Shown here piece after piece: positions 16,017 to 20,494 of a DNA stretch of 20,494 nucleotides. A model generated the notes under the pieces. The model was not told the origin of the DNA. It did not search any database and saw only the letters and a program-made list of their open reading frames with translations. Origin of the DNA: Prevotellaceae bacterium UBA7028 (GTDB lineage: Bacteria; Bacteroidota; Bacteroidia; Bacteroidales; Bacteroidaceae); assembly GCA_002494215.1 (NCBI GenBank), contig DLBF01000181.1, positions 1 to 20,494 of the forward strand, given 5' to 3'. Position 1 is the stretch's first letter. Every line of letters begins with the position of its first letter. The translations under genes and the position numbers were made by a program.

Positions 16017-17924
16017 TTACATAAGTTTGGCAGCAGGCATCTTTACATTCTCCTCCAGGAATTCCATTACGTGGTCTGACAGAGGCTCACGGGTACCATC
16101 CATAATTTTATCCAGCCCGTTAGCGATGATAATGTCACGTAAGTCCTGATCACAACCTATGGAATCCAGAATGCTGAGCTGAGAATCGACCCAAAATAGC
16201 GGATATTCTTCTGTAAGAGCCTGCTCAATATCTTCCCGATCATATAAGAGTCCGAATTGTTTGCACAGATCCGACTTGAAGAACTCTTCATTTGCCTTTT
16301 TTGCCTCCTCGTCATCCGTCCTATAACTGGAATACTTACTGAATCCGTCGGCATAGCGGTCAACAAGGTCCAGTTCCTCGTCGGTAATCTTCACCTTGCC
16401 GGCTGCCCGGTATTTCCTGAGAGTTGACGAATACAACTTGCAGAACGCCATCACGTGATTGACCAAATATTTATTTTCCACAAGCTGGTCGAGGTAATCT
16501 CTCCGGAACGTCTTAAACTCGCGGTATAGCGTATATGGCTGCTGAAGTTGCTGCCAATGCTGGTTTGCATAGTCCTGGATTTCGGCTGGGACCTTCCTGT
16601 CTTTCATATAGAAACGTCCCTGCATAAGGTTGCGGCATACATCCATCTGGTAATGACCCTTCAGGTAGTTGATGTAACGGTCCGAGACGTTGGGTCGGAC
16701 GGCAATCACCTTCTCCAGCCGGCTCAGGGCCTCAGCCTCATCTTCCTTCAAACCCTGCATGAAGGCCAACGCTTTCTCTTTGTCCATATCCCTTTCGTCG
16801 GGATGACGGAAACCCCATGAAATGGGATGAGCCAGCGTCTCGTTCTGCAGACGGCAGTCGTCACCCATGAAGTAGCGGCGCCCCTCCTTGAAGTCATATA
16901 GCATGAAGTATGTCTTGCCCGGCTCAAACAGCGTGCGGATATAGGTACGATTCCAGTCATAAAAAACTTCGGTACTGTTCAGCATGGGAATCTTCATGAC
17001 GAAGCGCCCCTTGTCATCCATCTTTCCGTAGCTGATATTCGGATTTCCGTCATTCGTAAAGATTCTATCATAAGCACTTACCTGGTACTCTTTGCCCAAC
17101 TGCCTCATATCCTCCGGCATATCCTTCAGCCAGCCGACGAAGGTTACGGTATCTGTCTGGTAACGGGTGTCTGTAAAGCCTGTGCGGGTATCCTTTGTGG
17201 GGTAATCCGGCATGAAGCGGCTTGTTATCATACTGTACACCACCTTCCGGTTGCCAATCTGCATGGTCCTGAAGCCTTTTCTGTCCTTGCCTATGCTTAC
17301 CTTCAGCTCTTCCTTGCCATTTGTCAGTATCATCTCTGCCTGACCTGTCTTAGGGTTCACATTACTTTGCCTGTAGTCCCAGAACTGACAGTCATAGATG
17401 GCGCAGTCTTCCAGGAAAGCTATCTTCCAGTCGCCCTTGTCATCACGCCAATAGGAGGGGAACAACTGCTGCCAACGTTCCTCTACGGGCTTGATACCCT
17501 GAATCTGCCATGCTCCGTCGAAATCACCCTCAGAGAAGTCGAACACTTTTGTGTTCTGTGGTAAGGGTTGAAAATGAAGTACAACGTCAGCCTTGCCGTC
17601 CTTTCCTGTCTGGCAATGCTTGTCCAACTCCGTTCCATCAGCGGAAATGATGAAATACTGCGTATTGCCAGCCTTCAGGAACGTTTTTCCGGAAAACTGA
17701 TACCAGTATTCTGAGTAATCAGATCGTTGGCTTACGGTCATATATACCAACGTTTCCGTTTCTTTCAGCTCCACCTTGGTAATGTCAAGGGAAAGATTAA
17801 AGAATCCGTCTCCGTAGCTGGTTCCATACTCTGTGGTGGGATTCTCCCACACAACTGTTTTCACTTTTGCCTGACCTGCCATAGCCATGAGGGCAAGTAG
17901 CGCGATGATGAGTGTTTTTTTCAT
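16017..17924 (-). CDS. TlpA-like protein, N-terminal part of a frameshifted gene
   Basis: 635 residues: signal peptide (MKKTLIIALLALMAMAGQAK), an N-terminal beta-rich domain (about 22-165, beginning VKTVVWENPTTEYG, with FDFSEGDFDGAWQIQGI) typical of large Bacteroidota TlpA-family proteins, then the region shared with the gene at 3532-6681 (about 175-600: DCQFWDY, DYPTKDTRT, GWLKDMPE, EPGKTYF). It stops at TAA (16019-16017) just before the thioredoxin domain, which continues in the -1 frame. Read through, the protein would be about 800 residues. No canonical slippery heptamer precedes the stop, so a one-base deletion or sequencing error is more likely than programmed frameshifting. As it stands, this product would be secreted but lack the redox site. 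Confidence 0.8.
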   Translation of the reverse strand: MKKTLIIALLALMAMAGQAKVKTVVWENPTTEYGTSYGDGFFNLSLDITKVELKETETLVYMTVSQRSDYSEYWYQFSGKTFLKAGNTQYFIISADGTELDKHCQTGKDGKADVVLHFQPLPQNTKVFDFSEGDFDGAWQIQGIKPVEERWQQLFPSYWRDDKGDWKIAFLEDCAIYDCQFWDYRQSNVNPKTGQAEMILTNGKEELKVSIGKDRKGFRTMQIGNRKVVYSMITSRFMPDYPTKDTRTGFTDTRYQTDTVTFVGWLKDMPEDMRQLGKEYQVSAYDRIFTNDGNPNISYGKMDDKGRFVMKIPMLNSTEVFYDWNRTYIRTLFEPGKTYFMLYDFKEGRRYFMGDDCRLQNETLAHPISWGFRHPDERDMDKEKALAFMQGLKEDEAEALSRLEKVIAVRPNVSDRYINYLKGHYQMDVCRNLMQGRFYMKDRKVPAEIQDYANQHWQQLQQPYTLYREFKTFRRDYLDQLVENKYLVNHVMAFCKLYSSTLRKYRAAGKVKITDEELDLVDRYADGFSKYSSYRTDDEEAKKANEEFFKSDLCKQFGLLYDREDIEQALTEEYPLFWVDSQLSILDSIGCDQDLRDIIIANGLDKIMDGTREPLSDHVMEFLEENVKMPAAKLM

Positions 17925-17959
17925 TTGATTTTAATAAATGTGTTGTTGTTTAATTTCGT

Positions 17960-18001
17960 TCTAAAGTCTAAAGTCTAGAGTCTAAAGTCTAATTATAATT
18001 T
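17960..18001. repeat. Heptad array E in the leader of the TlpA-like gene
   Basis: Six 7-base blocks: tctaaag (three copies), tctagag, tctaatt and ataattt. The array lies between the predicted -7 box (18027-18020) and the start codon (17924), so it would be transcribed as part of the 5' leader. The unit family is the same as the central blocks of arrays C and D. Confidence 0.85.
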
Positions 18002-18019
18002 ATCCTCCGAGTTCGAGTA

Positions 18020-18027
18020 CAAATATA
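18020..18027 (-). promoter_or_regulatory. -7 box of the frameshifted TlpA-like gene
   Basis: On the minus strand TATATTTG (18027 to 18020) fits TAnnTTTG. No clear TTG lies 19-21 bases upstream, so only the -7 box is supported. A transcript from here would have a leader of about 90 bases containing heptad array E. Confidence 0.5.
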
Positions 18028-18329
18028 GGATTTTCTACTGAAGTCTAAATAGGATTGTGCCCTAAAAATTCGCACTTTTTTATTTTCTTAACAATAGACA
18101 AGCAAAACTATCTCTAATAGTTAATAATTATAGGTAGCTAAGCCCCCTTACTGATTACTTAACTACTTCCTTTTGACGGCGTGTCTGTCCCTTGCCACAA
18201 AAAAAGTGAGAAAAAAGGAAACGGGCGCTGTTCTGGGTGCACAATTTCTGTGCCTTCTCTATCAGGCCTTTAAAATTCCTATAGTCCTTATAGCCGATAG
18301 CAGTAGCCAACAAATGGGAAATCGGGACA
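18028..18329. other. Gap between the GH5 and TlpA-like genes, no gene assigned
   Basis: About 300 bases. The minus-strand frame through 18155-18418 starts inside the GH5 3' end and shows no recognisable domain; I do not call it. A short GTGC/GCAC stem followed by TTTTTT near 18056-18086 is too weak to name as a terminator. No convincing GH5 terminator is seen. Confidence 0.4.
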
Positions 18330-19592
18330 CTAATGTCTTCTTTTTCTTGAATTATCCTTATAATACTCGGAATACCATTCAAAGCAAGCTTTTCCACAGG
18401 CTTCCTCCAAGCCGCCAAAGGCCGGTTTTACCGTTCCGTCTGTTACCAGTTTGTCAACGTCTAACAGGCAGTGCGTGCCTGAAAGTGTCATGGAGATGTT
18501 ACCGAAGTGGTCCAGGCAGGCTTTGAAGGCTTTGCCCCACTTAGAGGTAGAACCCGTTGACCATGTACCATAGTTTGGCTGAACCCAATCTCCATGTTCG
18601 TTATAATGCCCTTCTTTGTCAGGATTTTCAGGACTCCAGTCCACCTCAGTTATAATAATAGGGGCAAAATCCACTACGGGGACCTGCTTATGGAACTGAT
18701 TAATCTTAGACTGCGGGTCGGAATGGGAATCGCTACAACCGTACCATCCCGTATAGTCATGAACCGCATAGCCGATATCCGACCCTTCTATAGGGTATGA
18801 TACATAATCAGTATAGTTGGACTGCCATCCTGTTCCAGGTGCCCAGATGATACCGGTAAAGCCATTCTGACGAATTCTGTCAACAACTGGCTGAAAGTAG
18901 TCATGAAGTGCAGCGGCATCATCCTGCCCCTGTGCATTCTTCAGAATGACGGGTTCGTTGGCTAGTTCTATGCTTATCTGTCCGGCATACTTACGGACGG
19001 AATCATTCTGTGTAACGATATCCCATACTTTAAGCAGATAATTTTGATAGTAATCATCTACCCTTAGTTTGTGTGGGCATACGCCAGGCGGGCGTATCAC
19101 TACATACATGCCGTGGTTCATAGCCTCCTTGGCAAGGGGAAAGTATAATGTGTGCAGGAAGTGTTTCAGACGTTCAGGGTTAAACTTTCTGATATCAGCT
19201 TCTCCTTTTGTATCTTCTGTCTGCCCTGCAGAACCGGGATAGATATAGGTATCAGAGGGATCATTGGTCCATGCCGGGTCCATATGCAGTCTGAATACAT
19301 CGCATCTGGCTTTCTCCAGTCCAGCGAACAGTTTACTGAAGTATGCTTTGCAGCGTGCTGCACCATTGTCATCATAATAGGTTGCTGGGGTGCTCCATGG
19401 GGAACCCCATCGATAATTATTAAAGTACATACTGGGGGTATCCATCACACCATGCAGTATAACATGGTTACCGCCCGTGTCAGTCAGCCATCGGCCTTCA
19501 ATATGCAATGGTGGCAGGGATGCCTTCCGTTTTGCCGGTACTGTAGTGGCAGAGAGGCAGGCAATGATTAAAAGGATAGCTCTGTAACTCAT
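18330..19592 (-). CDS. GH5-type (cellulase-family) secreted glycoside hydrolase
   Basis: The 420-residue protein has a signal peptide (MSYRAILLIIACLSATTVPA) and a GH5 (beta/alpha)8 barrel: the first strand VILHGVMDTP (about 44-53), DVFRLHMDP (about 98-106), the acid/base motif ELANEP with E213, HDYTGWYG (about 278-285), and the nucleophile strand IIITEVDW with E316. The two glutamates at the ends of strands 4 and 7 are the retaining clan GH-A catalytic pair. Substrate cannot be fixed from sequence; endo-beta-glucanase, mannanase or xylanase are all possible. The C-terminus is basic (NSRKRRH) with no CBM or sorting domain. It has its own promoter and could lead a minus-strand cluster with the TlpA-like and barrel genes, although the latter pair seems to have a separate promoter. 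Confidence 0.85.
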   Translation of the reverse strand: MSYRAILLIIACLSATTVPAKRKASLPPLHIEGRWLTDTGGNHVILHGVMDTPSMYFNNYRWGSPWSTPATYYDDNGAARCKAYFSKLFAGLEKARCDVFRLHMDPAWTNDPSDTYIYPGSAGQTEDTKGEADIRKFNPERLKHFLHTLYFPLAKEAMNHGMYVVIRPPGVCPHKLRVDDYYQNYLLKVWDIVTQNDSVRKYAGQISIELANEPVILKNAQGQDDAAALHDYFQPVVDRIRQNGFTGIIWAPGTGWQSNYTDYVSYPIEGSDIGYAVHDYTGWYGCSDSHSDPQSKINQFHKQVPVVDFAPIIITEVDWSPENPDKEGHYNEHGDWVQPNYGTWSTGSTSKWGKAFKACLDHFGNISMTLSGTHCLLDVDKLVTDGTVKPAFGGLEEACGKACFEWYSEYYKDNSRKRRH

Positions 19593-19629
19593 AATCTTAT
19601 CCTATTCTTTTTTCTTACCTATACATTTG

Positions 19630-19661
19630 CAAAGATATATATTTATTATCGGAGTACGAAA
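19630..19661 (-). promoter_or_regulatory. Promoter of the GH5 gene
   Basis: On the minus strand the -7 box TATCTTTG (19637 to 19630) matches the consensus exactly. A TTTCG (19661-19657), 19 bases upstream, is a weak -33 element. The start codon is at 19592, leaving a leader of about 30 bases. Confidence 0.55.
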
Positions 19662-19679
19662 CTTAAAAAGCAAAAAAAA

Positions 19680-19742
19680 CGATAAACGATAAACGATCAA
19701 GAAATGATGATGACAGATGACAGATGACAGATGACAGTTTCC
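19680..19742. repeat. Heptad array F, left arm
   Basis: Nine 7-base blocks in one register: cgataaa (twice), cgatcaa, gaaatga, tgatgac, agatgac (three copies) and agtttcc. The part at 19717-19740 recurs as an exact inverted copy at 19840-19863. Confidence 0.85.
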
Positions 19743-19769
19743 AATTAGCGAAAAATGCCTTACTAAGAT

Positions 19770-19817
19770 TTACTATTATATTATATATAATATATATTAT
19801 ATATAATATAATAGTAA
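19770..19817. repeat. 48-bp perfect AT palindrome
   Basis: The 48 bases at 19770-19817 are exactly self-complementary with no central spacer; the outer part is TTACTATTAT... and the core is alternating TA. There are smaller nested palindromes inside (ttatatataa occurs twice). It can form a cruciform in supercoiled DNA or a 24-bp hairpin in RNA. It lies in the divergent gap between GH5 and the HU-type gene. Confidence 0.9.
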
Positions 19818-19842
19818 CATTTTCTTTCTTCTCTTTCGAAAA

Positions 19843-19863
19843 CTGTCATCTGTCATCTGTCAT
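19843..19863. repeat. Heptad array F, right arm
   Basis: Three exact copies of ctgtcat, the reverse complement of the atgacag units of the left arm. Confidence 0.85.
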
Positions 19864-19891
19864 AGATGCAAAATTAACTTTTCGAGAAGAT

Positions 19892-19924
19892 GTCGTTTTA
19901 TGCTTTTCAAAACGTCGTTTTATG
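19892..19924. promoter_or_regulatory. Pair of 11-bp direct repeats upstream of the HU promoter
   Basis: gtcgttttatg occurs at 19892-19902 and 19914-19924, spaced by exactly 22 bp start to start, about two helical turns. The second copy overlaps a 13-base odd palindrome AAAACG-T-CGTTTT (19909-19921). The pair ends 12 bases before the -33 element of the HU promoter, the position expected for activator sites on one DNA face. Function is inferred only. Confidence 0.35.
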
Positions 19925-19935
19925 GTATCATATTT

Positions 19936-19966
19936 TTTGACATCACACGATATTGTCGTACCTTTG
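19936..19966 (+). promoter_or_regulatory. Promoter of the HU-type gene
   Basis: TTTG at 19936-19939, a 19-base spacer, and TACCTTTG at 19959-19966 fit the Bacteroidota consensus well. The predicted transcript starts near 19970, giving a leader of about 180 bases before the ATG at 20150. Confidence 0.7.
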
Positions 19967-19979
19967 CAGTGTCAAACAA

Positions 19980-20072
19980 ATGAGGGAAGAAATAACTCCC
20001 ACACGAGGCCGTAAAATTTCCCACGCGCGCAAGAAAGTTCCGCCTCACGTGAGCGCAAACAACCACCCTTAA
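19980..20072 (+). CDS. Possible 30-residue basic leader peptide in the HU leader
   Basis: An ATG at 19980, about ten bases after the predicted transcript start, opens a 30-codon frame (MREEITPTRG...) rich in R, K, H and P, ending at TAA (20070-20072). Its sequence is unlike known domains. A perfect 10-bp palindrome CTCACGTGAG (20044-20053) lies within it. It could be a leader peptide or simply an open frame in a structured untranslated leader; the call is tentative. Confidence 0.2.
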   Translation: MREEITPTRGRKISHARKKVPPHVSANNHP

Positions 20073-20149
20073 TTGATATAGTGAAAATTTATTACAAAAC
20101 TTACAAACTCAAAAACTAACAAACTAACTAAATTTAAAACTTACAGATT

Positions 20150-20308
20150 ATGTTGAAAGTAAAAGCAATTGAGAAACTACAGAAGATTGGCAAGTACGAA
20201 GGCACTCACCGCTATGTGATGCAGCCCGAGATGTATGCCCAGTTGGCACAGGACAAGGTGATTAAGGAGGCAGCGGACAGAATTGATGAAGCAGCGAGAG
20301 CAGAATGA
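20150..20308 (+). CDS. Truncated HU-type DNA-binding protein
   Basis: A 52-residue frame from the ATG at 20150. Residues 1-42 (MLKVKAIEKLQKIGKYEGTH to DKVIKEAA) match, from memory, the N-terminus of the longer HU-type DNA-binding proteins of Bacteroidales, in which two helices precede the DNA-binding beta arm. Here the sequence changes to ADRIDEAARAE and stops, so the rest of the fold, including the arm, is missing. Neither other forward frame downstream restores the family sequence. Promoter and terminator look intact, so the short form could still be expressed. Either it is a deletion remnant or a short variant that could dimerise with, and interfere with, full-length partners. The second idea is speculation. 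Confidence 0.6.
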   Translation: MLKVKAIEKLQKIGKYEGTHRYVMQPEMYAQLAQDKVIKEAADRIDEAARAE

Positions 20309-20326
20309 AGCTCGCTTCGATTCTGC
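20300..20326. repeat. Hairpin spanning the HU-type stop codon
   Basis: gcagaat (20300-20306) pairs with attctgc (20320-20326), and gaag (20307-20310) with cttc (20315-20318), with one bulged G and a 4-base loop. The stop TGA (20306-20308) lies in the stem. There is no T run, so it is not an intrinsic terminator. It may mark the breakpoint where the rest of the gene was lost. Confidence 0.5.
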
Positions 20327-20360
20327 CGAGTCGCGCCATCAGAAGACGAAGTCAACTGAT

Positions 20361-20390
20361 AAAGAGCGGGCCTTCAGGCCCTCTCTTTTA
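20361..20390 (+). terminator. Intrinsic terminator after the HU-type gene
   Basis: AAAGAG...GGGCC (20361-20372) pairs with GGCCC...CTCTTT (20377-20388) with one mismatch and a TTCA loop; the 3' arm itself provides the T-rich tail. The A-rich 5' arm would let it work in both directions. Confidence 0.8.
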
Positions 20391-20443
20391 TCTTTCATCT
20401 AATTTTTCTCTTTTAATTTTTCTCTTTTATCTCCTTTTTTCCT

Positions 20444-20451
20444 TATTTTTG
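20444..20451 (+). promoter_or_regulatory. -7 box of the exonuclease III-like gene
   Basis: TATTTTTG at 20444-20451 fits TAnnTTTG and lies 19 bases before the ATG at 20471. The upstream region is a T-rich run without a distinct TTG, so only the -7 box is supported. Confidence 0.5.
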
Positions 20452-20470
20452 CAAAAACAAATCAGAAGAG

Positions 20471-20494
20471 ATGAAGTTTATCAGTTGGAACGTG
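20471..20494 (+). CDS. xth: Exodeoxyribonuclease III-like protein, first 8 codons (partial)
   Basis: The ATG at 20471 opens MKFISWNV and the frame runs off the window. This is the characteristic first strand of exonuclease III/AP endonucleases (M-K-x-I-SWNV-NG), which repair abasic sites in DNA. A -7 box directly upstream supports a real start. Only eight residues are visible, so other members of the endonuclease/exonuclease/phosphatase superfamily are not excluded. Confidence 0.5.

Larger units (their letters stand above)
19717..19863. repeat. 147-bp inverted-repeat element enclosing a perfect palindrome
   Basis: A 24-bp sequence at 19717-19740, made of heptads and ending in gttt, is repeated exactly in inverted orientation at 19840-19863. 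Between the arms lies the 48-bp palindrome. The layout, terminal inverted repeats around a fold-back core without a gene, resembles a MITE or other fold-back element. No target-site duplication can be defined because the arms sit in tandem repeats. Confidence 0.7.

Noticed and set aside
16010..16040. Programmed -1 frameshifting in the TlpA-like gene
   Set aside because: No slippery heptamer of the X-XXY-YYZ type precedes the stop in the right frame, and the function does not suggest it; a one-base deletion or error is simpler.
18050..18090. Terminator for GH5 or on the plus strand near 18056-18086
   Set aside because: Only four base pairs around a long loop; too weak to annotate.
18155..18418. 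87-codon minus-strand frame downstream of and overlapping GH5
   Set aside because: It begins within the GH5 coding sequence in another frame, has no start context and no recognisable domain.
6851..19863. Heptad arrays as CRISPR arrays
   Set aside because: Units are 7 bases with no unique spacers between them, and no cas gene is present.
19724..20014. Open frame running through the 48-bp palindrome
   Set aside because: It is made of repeat sequence (runs of I and Y from alternating TA) and crosses the HU promoter.

Overview
The window looks like chromosomal DNA of a gut or rumen Bacteroidota, most likely a Prevotella-type organism. The evidence is TAnnTTTG (-7) promoter boxes with TTG/TTTG about 19-22 bases upstream, A-rich rather than Shine-Dalgarno leaders, secreted TlpA-like thioredoxins with large N-terminal extensions, TonB-receptor-like barrels, GH115 and GH5 glycosidases, and the Bacteroidales HU-type N-terminus near the right end. 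This is inference from protein and promoter style; no species marker is present.

Layout. 1-33 (-) is the first 11 codons of an EtfB-like gene. 431-6681 (+) is a probable five-gene operon: small PspC protein, PadR regulator, large PspC membrane protein ending in LysM, lipoprotein, and a 1049-residue TlpA-like protein. It has a promoter and a candidate PadR operator in front and an intrinsic terminator behind. 6902-7699 (-) is a secreted glycerophosphodiester phosphodiesterase. 7951-9318 (+) is a porin-like outer-membrane protein with its own promoter and terminator. 9484-12426 (+) is a GH115 alpha-glucuronidase. On the minus strand, 19592 down to 12480, lie a GH5 glycosidase, a second TlpA-like gene broken by a one-base frameshift (17924-15511), and a TonB-receptor-like outer-membrane barrel. 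20150-20308 (+) is a shortened HU-type gene with promoter and terminator, and 20471-20494 is the start of an exonuclease III-like gene.

How the genes fit together. The first operon looks like an envelope module: a PspC sensor pair under PadR control, a predicted periplasmic peptidoglycan-binding LysM, a lipoprotein and a periplasmic thiol-disulfide protein. GH115 and GH5 point to debranching and cleavage of plant polysaccharide, possibly glucuronoxylan, but no SusC/SusD pair is present, so this is not a classical polysaccharide utilisation locus.

The most unusual feature is non-coding. Several intergenic gaps carry tandem arrays with a strict 7-base period but different unit sequences. Units keep stop triplets in register, and since 7 = 1 mod 3, three units close all frames. 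Some arrays run into or supply the stop codons of neighbouring genes, two similar arrays flank the TonB-like gene as direct repeats, and an inverted pair encloses a perfect 48-bp palindrome before the HU-type gene.
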